From: Opeltia flavorubescens
Lineage: Eukaryota > Ascomycota > Lecanoromycetes > Teloschistales > Teloschistaceae
Assembly (NCBI GenBank): GCA_000442125.1
Contig: KE546966.1
Span: 1,475,471-1,539,470 of the forward strand
Length of the DNA stretch: 64,000 nt
Direction: 5' to 3'
Shown here: piece by piece, positions 20,741 through 34,204 of the stretch
How the letters are laid out: each line of letters begins with the position of its first letter
How positions within the stretch are numbered: position 1 is the first letter of the stretch
Notes under the pieces: generated by a model
What the model was told of the DNA's origin: nothing
What the model saw: the letters and a program-made list of their open reading frames with translations, nothing else
The model's database searches: none
Program-made: the position numbers and the translations under genes

Positions 20741-23700
20741 TCATTTGAAACCGAAACCCTCGCTTTCAGCCACTGCTCTCCAAAGCTTAGCTTGCAGAGC
20801 TTCCTTTGTAGGATAACGATAAAGGCCTATCATGTTGAAACATGTCCGAGCAATCGGAAATCTTGTCTTGTCGTCTCCGAGGCAAGTTAGCTTAATAATG
20901 AGACTAGTTGCACCCATAGCGGGAAGCCGATCGCTGCCGGTGATAAAGCTCAGCAACGCTTTCTGCTCACTCGTTGCTGCTTCTTCAAAAAGGTCCCAGA
21001 ACCAGGCAATCACTGGATCGTCCAATTGTTCGCCTTCCTTCTTCCATCCGTCGTAGGTAGCCACAGCTCGCAGCATTGTTACGTCTAAGGGCTCATGCGA
21101 GCCTCGAACAAGCAGCTCAATTTCCTCTGGTCGAAAGAGAGAAAGTGCGTTACCACCGCAGACTGAAAAGAATCCGCGCTTGAAAGGTTCAAACTGTCGC
21201 GAAACCGACACATCAAGTAAATACTTGATGTAAAGCTCCACAAACTCTATCCGATTGGTGTTGTTGACAGCCTTGTTTTCTCCATCGGGACAAAGAGGGA
21301 CTTGGACTGTTTGGCCGTAACGATCAGTATCTATCACAAAGTCACGGCAAAATGTTTCCTGAACATCTCCCTCGTACTCCAAGAGATGTTGGAGGCCTAG
21401 TGCAAGGGAAGCTGTATCCAATTTCAGTAGGAGCTTGAGAGGTAGGACTCAACATGGACTCACGCCGAAATTCTGCTAGATCAGCAAGTCTGAGGGTCGC
21501 GCTTGGACGAGCCACTGAGGTTGTAGGCCCTGTAGAGTTTGGTGCTGCTGCCAATAATTTTCGAAAAGCAAAAGGTGGCAGGGCAACATCGAGAATAGTC
21601 GAGTTGTATATTGCAAGGCCGAGTACGACCCCAACAAGGAAGTACTGGTCTGATGTTTCGAAGGTATTAGGATTGAAATAGCAGTAGTGCGAGTCCTCAT
21701 CGTAGACGAAAAGACCTGCAGCATCGATTATAAGAGACAGTCTCTTTCAAAGCCCATTCAAAAGTCCTGCTCACCGTGATCAGGGTCAAACACTTCCCGT
21801 ACCAGGAGGAGAAACCATTCTTTCCTCAGCCTAGATAGAAAAGCAGCCATTGTCAGGATTCGAAGAGGTAATGTATGGAGATTTTGGTACAGGGTAATGG
21901 CATTATAACAGGTCGGCCGCCAGTGCCAGGACAAATGGGATGACTCGCTTACCCTCCTGCATCAACTCCCTCTTCTCCTTGAAAAGCTATGCGCAACCCT
22001 TTCTTGATATCTTCTTGGCCAGATCCAACAGCTTCACTTACTCCACGCAAGCTGTCTTCGACAAGACACTGACGTCGCACCCTGAGTACAAGGTACTGGC
22101 TGATGACTCGACGGCTCATGATGCTATTGAAGAACGCCTGCCTGGCTTTAATTTCCATCTGACGACGTGCATCGTACTCCAGAATCCGTATTTTGGCCCA
22201 TATAGATAGAAACATGGGATATTGGCAGAACGAAAAGCCAGCTTGACGTTTCTCCCAACTTTCGAAATCCTGAATTAGGTCACAGTGATCCAATAAAATG
22301 TTATAGAAGACACTGTCTGGCAACGGTCGCTCGTTGTTCGTTGCCCTATACTGAGCTGATCCATCTGTTGTGCTGCCTAAAGTGTCAGCGTTAGCACGCA
22401 TTTGCGTTAACGTATATTGACAGGCAGGTGACGATGCTCTAAAATCGGCAGTGTAAAGGTCGGAGGGTACGTGACGTCTCACATTACTGCTGTTGTTCGC
22501 TTGGAAGAACAACAGCATGACCTTTGCAGCGGCTTTGATCTGCCAGTCGTCATGATATATGGTTTTTCCTTCAATAGCTCTAAGACTACCAGAGGTAGAC
22601 CCTGTGCCTAAAGCTATATGTAGTTGAGCAGATGCCCCCACTCCAGGTCCTGTAAGGTCCGGCACGAGTACATCTGAGTCTCCATTTCGACTGGTTGAAA
22701 AAGTACGGCGCTGGCGCCTGAGTCGCTGCGTCACAAAGGCGGTAGTAAGATCGACGAGTTTCTTCAAATGATCATTTTTATAGTCAGCAAACCAGCTGAT
22801 CAAATACCGGTGGTTGTCTGAAGATGCATTGGCGATCAATCCGAACAGTCGCTTCACGATTCCCGTGTGACTCCTGGAAATATCATGTCTCGATCTACAA
22901 GACGGCTTCGTACGGTTGTCAAGAACTTTTGGTACCCTAATATCTTTGGATTTCTTGAATGATTCGTTGGGTTTATGTTCATCCAGTCGGATAGAGTACA
23001 GCAATGGATTTTCTAACAACAGCAGAAGAAAACGACATGTGCTTAAGTCCTTCAGCGGACGCCCTGGCCGTCGAAGAAGCGCTTCAGTAGCCTTGAGCAA
23101 AGTCCGGCGAAGATGCCTGCAAGACTCTGCGATGTTAGCCTCAATTTCCGCTTCGTGCTCGGCGCTCAAAGAACCATTGAGCCTCGTATTACGGGAATCG
23201 TCGCGCAGTATAGTACGCCAATCATGACCAGCGTTCAGCACTGCTTGATACCACTGGTGCAGCTGGACCCAATCTATCCTGGGAGACTTCAAGATCGTAC
23301 GGGCTATCATAGCGTCATTGGACACACCATTCTTGCTTTGGGGAGATCTAAGGCTGAGATGGGTCTTTCCCAACCACCAAGCTATTCGATCGAATCAGTG
23401 ATACACGTCGGAGGTTTGGGACTGTCACAGCAGACCTCCATTCTCTGCCACATCACCAAGCAAGAGTGTCTTAGCATCTGGTTCCAGATCGAAAAGATCT
23501 TCATGATCTTCGCGTGACTTTGGTGGCTCGAATATGTGAGTCCCCAGTCCCTCACTCAACGATCGTTTAGGAGTTTCGGTTTTGTGTGATAGGAATGACT
23601 CGTTCAAGGTGTCGCAGGTGTTAAAGCAGTCAATGATATGATCTTCCACGAGCCGGAATACATTATGCGATGTGTCAGTCTCCTTCTCAAGGCCTCTCTG

Positions 23701-24690
23701 CGGTTTCTGCTCCGTCAACCGCAATTGGGTAGAGCATGGTGGAGGAGGATGGGCCTCTAACGGTGAAGGAGGGGCATCAAGCCGTGAAGGACCGTCCAAT
23801 CTAACACGGGAGGTCGTGCTGGGTGAAGAAGTTGACAGATATGGCACATGAGAATCTGACACTTGATCCCTGCTTTTTCGGTTTTCTGTACCACTCAACT
23901 TATCAAGATCAAGTTCAGACGGAAAGAGATCTTCTGTCTCTTGAGGTTCGTTGATGGAGGTAGTCGGTCTATGTTCCCGCTGATCGCTCCGCCCGCTAAT
24001 ACGAGTGGGTAGCTTTCGTGCGTCTTCATCGGGGGAAAAGGCGTCCGGATTAATGAAAGATCGTAAGTAGGTTCGTACACAGTCATTAATCATCTTCTGA
24101 GTCGTCATAAGAGATATTATCAAAGCTAAAAACTTCGTGAGCTCTAGTACTTGTGAATTGCTTAATAACGTACGGTCTTCAGTATCTCGTCTCTCCGACT
24201 TTCGCCGCAACCGGACCTTCGACGGTCGTAGGTCGTTAACCATAAGACAAATCGTACATCTAAAGACACTGAGGTGATCTGGCCACTGGACTGTAGAGTC
24301 ACAAGTCTTACATCTTCCAGACACAAGCTTCTTGTCTTGAGTTTTCGATTTGTCTCCATTTGGGAACTCGCTAGACTTTGGGTTTATGTTAGGACTTGTG
24401 AATGCAGATGAGACCAGATCAGTATCCATAGGATCCCCGACATTATGATGACTGTCTACATTCCTCCTCCTAAGAGCCAATAGCGTATTCAGAGGATGAC
24501 TATGCGAACGGCCGTGGCGCGGCGATTGACGTAGAGTTCGATACTGGGACACGTGAGCTGGAGATGATTCCAGCATTGGTAAATCCACATCGCGTTCGGA
24601 TTTCACGTAGGGGCTGGAGCCAGCTTCTGTGGATGGAGATGGGTTTAGCGTTGGAGCTGCTTGCAGAAGGCGATTAGGCAATGAAGGCAT
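20741..24690 (-). CDS. HUL4: HECT-type E3 ubiquitin ligase, Hul4-like
   Basis: Exons 23436-24690, 21953-23381, 21775-21830, 21464-21715 and 20741-21411 encode 1220 residues. The N-terminal ~400 residues are low-complexity except for a C-x2-C...C-x2-C module (C127, C130, C145, C148: CKTC...FRCTIC), probably a zinc finger. The HECT domain occupies the C-terminal ~380 residues: FQGEEGVDAGGLRKEWFLLL, FNPNTFETSDQYFLVGVVLGLAIYN, and the lobe ending RTCFNMIGLYRYPTKEAL, with C1188 as the thioester cysteine. Start 24690 is the first ATG after an in-frame stop. In exon 1 a 48-nt stretch (24126-24173, gtacgt...tttttag) could be an extra in-frame intron. Hul4 proteins ubiquitinate nuclear substrates in yeast; the target here is unknown. 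Four introns were set by phase and family sequence. Confidence 0.85.
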
Positions 24691-25383
24691 CGAGATGCTA
24701 TCGCTGACAGTACAAGAAAGATCTGTTTGGCATTCCACGCTCAAAGCGGCTCTCGATTATTCCATTGTCGAGCAGATCTTTTGGTCTAGTTGAGAATGGT
24801 GTTCTCCGCTATCAGATTGGGCTGGCATCTGTATGGCACAGCTCACTGCTGGCAGTGGGCCAGAAGATTTACATCGAAGGCCAGATCTTGCAGAAGAGAC
24901 GTTGGCCGCACGACTGCATAGCTCTGAGAACATGCGTGTGGTTCGATCATTGCCAAGGATAATCCAGCGGAGAGCATTGGACGATGAGAGCAGCAACCGG
25001 CAATGAAAGCAGCTAGCTATGCTGTGTAAAGTGTTAAGGTGCTTGCGACTGCCTGTTGGCACCATAGGGCTGAAGATACCCTCGCTCCTTAGGGTTCTAC
25101 TACATTTCTAATCCTAATCGGCCTGGTTCTGAGCCGATTTATACAGGTCTACTGATGGTGTAGGGACTAGATAGGCTTGTGGTCTTTTCAGATTAATTGT
25201 TGAACGAAGAGCGATTGATAATGTCATAAAAGCTTCAAAAGAGGGACACCATCTCGCAGGTACTATTGCCAGTACATGATTACTATGGGCTCCTAGTACA
25301 GTCTTGATTGGAGTAGCAATCCACAGATCATACCAATGTACTTCGCTGGGAAGAAGAAATATCTGCTGCTCTCGCAATGCCCT
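24691..25383. other. Upstream region of HUL4, no gene seen
   Basis: This lies between the HUL4 start and the eL15 stop. It contains chance frames of 87-102 codons, none with recognisable content. A TAGGGCT sequence (25065-25071) lies about 375 bp upstream of the HUL4 start. Confidence 0.5.
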
Positions 25384-26321
<938 letters not shown>

Positions 26322-26774
26322 CTAAAGAAGAGAAAGTTAGCATGAGATACATAACGATATAAATGATGTTACATACAGTGAAACGGAAATGGATTATTCA
26401 ACGGTCACCTTTGATGTCCGCGCCCAGCATGTGGGAAAAATTGAATAAGTTTTGATGCTTACTGAATGGTTTGACGTTTATCGTGATAACTTTAGCGAAC
26501 AACGCTAACTTGTTTGGTTTTAAATCGAATTTGTGCAGCCAGCCCTACGTAGGATCGCTACAAACATTCATGCNACCACCTATATACAACGAAATTATTA
26601 CTCGTAGTAGCAGGATATCACGCTTCTTGTAGGACCAAGCAACTCCGGTGAATGAGAATGCTTGTCGCATATTAGACTGTGTATCCTCGATCGTGAGGTA
26701 ACTCAGCGCACCAGATCTGCATCAATAATGTCAATCCATCCATCATGCAACATCTTCGATTTTCGGAAGTTAAC
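26322..26774. other. eL15 promoter region; one ambiguous base
   Basis: AGCCCTAC at 26541-26548 matches the core found before eS10. An N lies at 26574. No reading frame with support was found. Confidence 0.5.
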
Positions 26775-27627
26775 CTAGGTCTCTGGTGAAAGTGGTAGGT
26801 TTTTAGTAAGCCGGCGAATTCCATGATGAGTGGATTCGCTGATTTGGTTCCATGAGTAGTGCTCTGCGCCGCCATTCATCTCTACTGCAAGGGGCGACCC
26901 AACATCGTCAGACGTCGATTTGACGACCAACTTTCCAACGAAATCTGTAGGTGGACCGGTGGTGCTGTGTAGAAGACTAGAAAGTCGTTGCCTTGCCCTT
27001 TCGTGCTGTGATCGAAAGAGTTCTTCCAGGATTTTCTCGTCCCGTCCCCATAATTTCATCGGCGAGGACTGACCATTCGTTGACTCTCTGCATTCTGCAT
27101 CGTCGTATTGATTCAAAAATCTTCCGAATAAGCTCAAATTCGATTCAGTGACGGGCTGTGTTATACTATTGATTGAAAACGTTCCATGCCGTTTTGATCC
27201 TACGGTGTCACTAGCACAGAGCATAGATGCTGTGAGAACTCCGGTGTCCATCTCTCTCTTTTTGCTGGGTATCATGTTAGGACTAGCATTCATGTAAACG
27301 GAAATGCACTTTTACATCTGGTCACTTATTTCCTCGAACTGACTCAAAAAATTCTCCCGGCGAGCAGTCACTCGGCTCTCGAATTCAGCTAGATGAGCCT
27401 TGCTCTCCATTCCCGCCTGATTTCTGGAAGTCTTTGCCAGGTGGAGCAGGAGCCTTGAATGAAAATCAGTCGCATGTACCATGTGATCCGCTGACTTATA
27501 ATTACTGGCTCTGCGAACGTCCGACATCGTTCATTGCATCCGGCTCATTATTTAGAACAAGGGCTTCTTCATGCAAATTTGATTGCGGCGAGTCTGCCTC
27601 ATCAATTTTCCGGCTCATAGTCTTCAT
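26775..27627 (-). CDS. Uncharacterised 249-residue protein
   Basis: Exons 27506-27627, 27316-27453 and 26775-27264. The start gives MKTMSRKIDEADSPQS and is the first ATG after an in-frame stop. Intron 27454-27505 (gtaatt...ttcaag) and intron 27265-27315 (gtaaaa...acccag, CCTAAC branch) keep one frame; a 33-nt alternative for the second is too short to be likely. The protein has no TM segment or signal peptide. It shows two helical, charged stretches, QLLLHLAKTSRNQAGMESKA continuing to FESRVTARRENFLSQFEEIS, and later WGRDEKILEELFRSQHERARQRLSSLL, both coiled-coil-like, separated by a serine-rich linker. The look is that of a small scaffold or complex subunit. I do not recognise the family and assign no function. 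The internally consistent splice phases are the main evidence that it is real. Confidence 0.6.
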
Positions 27628-28269
27628 TGCTGCGACTTGGATGTCGTATTTCTATGGACGTTGTACTGTATACTCTCTTCCTTTTTAAACCCCTTTCAGC
27701 TTAGCCATAATTGCACCTGACTAGCTGCTATTCTAGAATCCGCACATCGTCCATCGATAGAGACTGGTGATGATTTCTAAGATACTGATATTAGAAAATC
27801 ACAATAGGATTCCATATCGGGAAGAAGACCTCAAGACCAGCGCTCACGGACCGTCGTTTTCAATCACCAAGTAGATGAAATATATATACTGTCATGCTCG
27901 TTATTTCTACTTCAAGTATACCATTATTTACACCATCGTCCATTAGACAATGGCCAATCTATTCCTAGCATCTCACATCAGTAGCGAGTTGTAAGGTCCT
28001 TACGCAACTTTCCAGTCCACGATCTAATATCTCTCGCTCTTCTGCGCTGCCGGCCTATATCATAAATGAATTCATGGAGTAACATTAAATAGCCATTACG
28101 ACTCCGACTTCCAATCTTCGACCCATCAAAAGAAGGCGTTCGAGAATGCCTTTATTTCTTTTAGCTCTGACGCCATCAGTGAAAGGCTGGAGAAGCCTGA
28201 TTTTGGCAATCAACAAAAAGTTTCTTCCACTGATGAGAAGCTACCGCTGACACTTAAGTCTGATTTTGC
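27628..28269. other. Intergenic, no gene seen
   Basis: This lies between the start of the 249-residue gene and the stop of the PSP1-domain gene. It is somewhat AT-rich. No frame, RNA gene or repeat could be supported. Confidence 0.5.
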
Positions 28270-31107
28270 TCATGAGCCAAGGGAAAGCCTTTGGAAAGAT
28301 CCGTTCCAGTCGGCGCTGATTGCGTCAGGTGCTCTGGCGTTATTGTCTCCAGCTTCCAAAGATGCATTATATAGAGGATTATTCATATTTGCAAGGCTAT
28401 AAACGGCTGGACTGTAACGCTGCTGAAGGGTAAGCACTTGCTGGCCACCTTGCGAATAATCGATGGGATACTGATCCAATTGGTGTACATCATAATTCGC
28501 AGTTTGAAACGGCGGTTGGAAGTTGTTCGATAGAGACATCTCAGAGAGGTTATGACCTTCCCCAGAAGGCTCCCAAACGCGGCCAACACTTCTGTATCCT
28601 GTTTGGTTCGCGCTGAAAGGTGCGAGACTCGGGTTCATCTGATACTGCCGCCGATCATGACTCGAACTGGTTTCGGACTGGAAAGCACCAGGCCCAAAAC
28701 CAGATGGAGGCTGGAGGGGTGTGGCCGTTGACGCGAAAGAAGCAGGGTTGATGGCAGACATCCAGATGCGGGTTTTGTAGATCTTAAACAAATCTGTTAC
28801 CAACGGATTGAAGTTGATGTACGCATCTGCGAAATAATAGAATGTAAGCTTCTTCCAGTCCCTGTAAGATGGTCAGCTACCGGAACCAAAATTGCTATCT
28901 CGGCTGCAATGTGGTACTGACATTTGGAATTCCGCGTCAAGGATTTCCATATTCAGCCTATGTTCGACGACCTTTTGCTGGCAAGCCCGCTTTGCTTTAG
29001 CTTCGTTGCCCTCTTTCTCTTTCAAAGTCGAAATTTCATGGGGTTGAGCCAGCCGCTTGATCATTTTCGGTTTGAGTTCTGTGCTCAATGGTTCCTGGAA
29101 ATTTGATAACCCACCCGCGGCTCCTGCACCACCTGCTGCATTATTTTGTACGCTGTCAGACTGTGTGTGCTGTGTAGTCAAGCCAGATGTAGTGGAAGTG
29201 CCATTCGAGCCGTGGCGTGAAAACATCATAAGCCATTTGTAGTGCTCTTCTGTGTAATGCTCTTTCAGTTCGCGAGCTTGGGCCCACGAACAATTCTCGT
29301 AAGCAACAGTTCCAAGATCCGTTCCCCTATCTGCTTCTACAATGACGAGATCGCCTAGCTTAACCTGTAAACCTGTCCCCTCGGAAACATAAAATACATC
29401 CGCACGACAGGCCTTGAACGAAACCACATAAAGTGACTGGTTTGTTCGTTGTTGGTTTGGTGCGAGGTGCTGCGACCGGTTATATGGGTAGTTTGGAGAA
29501 TACGGTGAATAGGATACTGCCGGTGACATTGTTGCACCACGGTCGTCTTTGTTCTGAGGGTTTGGATCGATCGCGGAAAAATAGGAGGCTGCAAAATTTC
29601 GATCACGTAAATGTTCAAGTTCTAATTGCAGTTCCTCAATGCTCTGACGAAAATGAAAATGAGCATACTCACTACCATCGCCGTGGGACGGATGAATCAT
29701 GTCGTCCCCATATCCTAAAGGAACGGAGTGTCCTACACTGGATTTCGGGCCTTGATCGCTATTTTGGCCATTCTTCAAATCAGAAGAAGAGCCAATCGAC
29801 GTTTGACGGGTGGGTACTTCTGCGAAAGAATGGCGGCGACTTTGCGGGGGCTCGACGACCCCTCCGAAACCCAATGAGCTTTGCCACTGACCTTTCTTGA
29901 AGCTCTCAAGATTCCGATATTCGGGAATACCTGTCATGGCGAAGGGTGTTGTGGCCTTGTTTGCGTACTCACTGGATCTTCGGGCCCTTAACCCTTCGTT
30001 GCTGTAAGCGTGACCGATACGCATCTCCGCCTGCTCACCGTATCCGCAATCTGCTTCCTCCTGAAGACTGTCATGGACTGGGTGGTTTGAGGCCATGGAG
30101 CGAGGCGCCCTGGCTTTCGAGTCCGTGGTACCTGCCCGATGTCGGCCTCGCGCGTGTTCAATTTGATCAGCCGCAGCTTGTCGAAGAATAGCATTTTCCA
30201 TCGCAAGCTGCTCAATCGTACGCGCTTGCGTGTTTGATAGATGAACACCTGCTTCCGAGCCTGCTGAGCTCTCGTCATCATCATCTACCTCCCTCAGTTG
30301 TCCCAGCAGGGAACTATCGTGAGAGAGATCTCCAAGCATGCTAGGACGGGAAGGTCGATGTTGCAGACCGGAAAAGGATGCTCCGCTCCTGGAACGATTG
30401 CTGAAACTATACCCAGCCTGGCTATTTGGAATGGAGCCGACACTTTCAGGATCTAGCTGTCCAACGGAATAAGACTGCGAGCGGTACGTCTTCAGTGTTG
30501 GATGCAATGGAATCGCGAAGGGAATAGCCGATTCGGTGTTGCTTTCTCGACCATGTGTAGGGCTTAAAAGAGGCTCTTCCATTAAGGAAACTGCCGATGC
30601 CGGCGCGACAATTGTCGTCGGCGAGGGAAGTACTTCGCTCAAGCGAGAAGGTGGACCTTTCGGTGTATCGCTGCTCCATATTGCACTTCCCCATGGAATG
30701 GACGTACTTGAAGAATGGCCTCGACCAGTGGAAGACCCTATCGACGTACCAGCGGCTACGCCAGCCCAAGGGATGTGTTCACCGGATGGAGTTGTTGGAT
30801 GAGAAGCATTGGGCGAAAATGTACCACCTCCGCCTAGCGAACCCTTCCGCTGGGGAGCTTGATTGACTTCAGTGAGCCATGAAGCTCGACGTGTAGACCT
30901 TGATCCTTGGAGACTTGAAATTGATTGCATCCTGTAGTGGTGTTCCTGCTCATCCTCTGAGGAGGCTAGGGCTTCCGAATCTGGTGTGGAACCCCGGTTG
31001 GCCCCTTTGGTTTTTTCAAGAAGATGGGCGGCGTTGCCTGGATAACCGCTGACAGAAGCACGCTTACGCTGACCCAAGTGCGACTGAGACGAGGCAACGG
31101 AAGCCAT
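28270..31107 (-). CDS. PSP1 C-terminal-domain protein
   Basis: Exons 28922-31107 and 28270-28861 encode 925 residues. Intron 28862-28921 (gtcagt...ttacag, phase 2) joins DAEFQ to MDWKKLTFYYFADAYINF, the signature end of the PSP1 domain. The domain spans roughly residues 570-765: GLQVKLGDLVIVEADRGTDLG, EHYTEEHYKWLMMF, RACQQKVVEHRLNMEILDAEFQ, then FYYFADAYINFNPLVTDLFKIYKTRIWM. The long N-terminal part is serine-rich and disordered with a short coiled-coil (TIEQLAMENAILRQAAADQIE). PSP1 proteins include a yeast suppressor of DNA polymerase alpha defects and RNA-processing-linked homologues; the role in filamentous fungi is unsettled. The frame stays open upstream to 31410 with other ATGs (31242, 31230, 31197); I chose 31107 because the preceding stretch looks like a leader intron ending in accgcag. 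Confidence 0.82.
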
Positions 31108-33267
31108 TTCGGCTGCGGTGAAGGCGCCAATGACCGTTAGAGAGTCTATAGTGCAAGTTAGGATGTTCGATTCTTTATGAGTACTTGAAACGTGCATTGT
31201 GAAGTACTCTTGGTTCAATGGAAGTGGCATGCAAGATGTCATTGAGACAAGGACGCTCGAGGTAAGCGCTGAGCTTGCGCGTACTAACCTGCTAATCTGA
31301 AGATGAAAGATATCTATGTGAGGTGAGACACAGTGATCCGTAGAGAACTCTTTGGTGATGATTTGATGTAAGATGATCAAAATGTATAAATTCCTAGTGG
31401 TACTGCACACTGCACATATCAGTGAATGTTTTGCTAGGTTTTTAGGCGTATAGGTTCCAAACTAGGTCGCTTTTATTGAGCCAGGAAAACATTTCCTGAG
31501 CATATCGAGAATGAGGGAATTAAGGATCCTAAGGAAGTGAATTACCCCTTAGATTGACCAACGAAAATCACGATCTTAGGATCGATTGTCTCAGCTTGTA
31601 GTTATGCAATGACTGTTCCAAGGATAACTAACGTCCATCGATTCAATCTCATTGAAATTAGAATGAATGGATTAAGCAATAGTGAAGAAAGCTTCAAGCC
31701 CAGGATAAAAAAAAGGCAAGTGATGAATGGTTAAAAGCATACCACAGAGTGATCTTACCACTGGCATTCGGATGAAATTAGGTCGCTCTAAAACTACAAC
31801 ACCATGTGAATGAAGGCAACATTTATCAGTATGGTAACATCAGGTTCTTTAGCTAGTGACGGATTAGTGGCCCAGCTTGCACCGCATTTGACGATAGAAC
31901 TGGCAGGACACTGACGCTATTTGTACAGTCGAATTTTAAGCTATTGATATCTTGTGACTGAAAGATGAACGATAATTGGTTATGGAACGAGATTTAGCAC
32001 TTCCTGCTAGGAGCGACAAGGAGTGATCGTTAAATGCGCGAGGATAAATCAAATACGTTAAATCGAGAATCCTATCTGGTCCAAAGCTGTATTAAGAAAG
32101 TCGGTGGAAGAACGAAGACAGCTTGCTGGAGTAGGACTCGAGGTCGTACAGTGATCGACACCCGTCCCCGCTTTGGGCGATTGAGTAGCCGATCAGGGAG
32201 AGCGTGAGGAGGTGATGCATTCAAGTAACAGGTTCGTTAAAGATCAGCAGAAGTAAAAGAAGACGGTAACGTAAGAACTGCACCATCTGCAGCACGAATT
32301 GGGGCTTGTCACGAGAGGAGATATTGGCCTCGATTGTCTGGCATTCGATGCCACTAGGCCAAAAGTCGTTAAGTACTCGCATTAGCATTTTTGCGGGGGA
32401 GGGGTTGATTCAATATTACGAGGCGTGATTCTTAATAAGGTGTATGCTTCTCTGCTGGTACTATGATCGGATCAAAGTCAAAACCACCCCGCTTGAATAT
32501 GAACCACATAGATGCATCTTGATATTCAAGATGGAAAGTAATCACCCGCGATTAATCAGAAGAGCGAGTATTATACTAGAAGAACGAGGTGTCCCGTTCC
32601 CCTTGTTATGCCATAAAGGACATCTTTATTCTTCTGTATGCCGCTCTCCGACCACTATATTGACTAGAACGACGTTACCACGAACATCCACAAAATTAGT
32701 CGGTAAATATTGGCGAAGCCATCAAAGCCTATCCTATATAAATCATAAGTGAACTTCACGCCATGATGCTCAGACCTGAGTAGGCTTGAATTACATGACC
32801 ATACAGTCCCCACATGTTCATTCCTCTAATGAGCACCATGCATTTTGTATTCAAGAACAAAAACATTGATTGGCAGTGAGATGAAGCCCGTTCTACATCC
32901 ATGCAGGGAAGCCGCGGTGCATTGATGGCGACCGAGTATGAGGGCCGCTTTATCGTAGCAAGGCTCGATAATTACCACTCGAGGCTAAATTTACCAATAC
33001 ACAGCAATAAATCTTGTAAGTCAGCTTGAAATTAGCAGGAAGTTGTGGGCAGTGATTCGTAAAGATCTGCGACGGTTTAAATCCTGATGAACGTAGTCGG
33101 GGACCGATTTAAGATCGTGTGCCGTGGATCACAAAGCCGCAGATCAGACGCATTATCAGCCATTTCTAATCTTAGATCGACATAGGTTACGACAATGACC
33201 GCAGTTTGTTCTTATTTCTAGAAGCCTGGGTATTCTTTAAGGAGGATTCGAGCAGCCTCAGATGTTA
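31108..33267. other. Long upstream region of the PSP1-domain gene; no second gene seen
   Basis: At 2.16 kb this is the longest gap in the gene-rich part. A 102-codon plus-strand frame at 32444-32752 is not recognisable. Bases 31113-31287 resemble a leader intron on the minus strand (gttagt...accgcag). The remainder may be a long leader or regulatory DNA. I found no tRNA-like boxes or repeats. Confidence 0.45.
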
Positions 33268-34204
33268 TTAGGGAGTATTATCAACTCCGTTACGTTTTTC
33301 CCGCAATTTTTCCTCGAAACGCGCGAACTCGGCGTCTGACGTGACTTCTGCTTCGTCAAGGACCTGGGTAATTCCCTGAACCTCTTCAATCTATGATTTG
33401 AATATCAGCCAATTGCGAGGACGAGGCCGCAGGTTTGTAGAACCAACATAGTGCATCAACATGCTCTCAATGCCATTCTTAAGCGTCACGGTACTGGAGT
33501 CACACGTGCGACAAGCACCACGAAGCTTCAGCAGTACCCTCCCATTCTCGAACCCACAATAATCCACATCTCCGCCATCATCTTGTATTGCAGGTCGAAT
33601 TCGGGTTTCGAGCAGCTCCTTTATCATGGCAACAACCTCGCTATCTTGCTCGTCGTATGCCAGGCTATCTGGCCCATTGCCATGCTGAGCGGCTGCTGAC
33701 GTTTTGTCATTGGTCGCGCTGACTATTTGCTCGCCAGAATTCACTGCTTCGGTAATGAGACTGAAAACTTCGGGCTTGATATGAGCCCAGTGTGCGTCCG
33801 AAGCCTTAGTGATCGTGATGAAATCCGGTCCATAGAAAATTGCACGAATTCCGTCAACGTTGAAGAGGCGAGCGGCGAGAGAGGAAGGGTATGGGGGAGC
33901 AATAGTGGACCGTGGGGCAAGGTACTCCAGAAAAGGTGAAGACAACCCCTGGGGTAAGATGTGACGATTCGGTAGAAATTTCAGTGCCTTGCAAGAATTA
34001 GCGATGCTCAAGTCCAGTGGAACGAGTACTTGCATCGGCATTTGGCGTATTCTCGGTCTGGATGAATATTGTTCTCTTCTGCTGCAGGAAGGGAGAAATG
34101 CTCGCTGTGGCCTGACAATGGAGCGGGGAAAGTCCGTTGCGCTGAGCGATCCTCGAGCTGAAAGAGCTTCTCATGCAGGAGCTTTGATGCGGCACCCTCA
34201 TCAT
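33268..34204 (-). CDS. NFU1: Mitochondrial Fe-S cluster scaffold NFU1
   Basis: Exons 34034-34204, 33448-33987 and 33268-33390 encode 277 residues. A basic, hydroxylated N-terminus (MMRVPHQSSCMRSSFSSRIAQR) looks like a mitochondrial presequence, followed by RTIFIQTENTPNADALKFLPN, the start of the Nfu N-domain (LFNVDGIRAIFYGPDFITITK). The C-terminal NifU domain has RPAIQDDGGDVDYCGFENG and the catalytic C216-x2-C219 (GACRTCDSSTVTLKNGIE), closing in IEEVQGITQVLDEAE. NFU1 passes 4Fe-4S clusters to lipoyl synthase and complex II. Intron 33988-34033 has a GC donor (gcaagt) that alone keeps NADALKF in frame; intron 33391-33447 is ordinary. The 40-residue last exon gives the usual basic tail. Confidence 0.92.

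Noticed and set aside
24936-24960. GGTTCGATC resembling a tRNA B box
   Set aside because: No matching A box or acceptor-stem pairing at the right distance.
24757-25065. 102-codon minus-strand frame just upstream of HUL4
   Set aside because: Different frame from HUL4 and contains no conserved block; probably leader or promoter sequence.
27283-27315. 33-nt intron in the 249-residue gene
   Set aside because: Too short for spliceosomal excision; the 51-nt version ending at 27265 has a better branch-site distance and the same frame.
32444-32752. 102-codon frame in the long gap
   Set aside because: Basic, low-information sequence with no family resemblance; likely chance.
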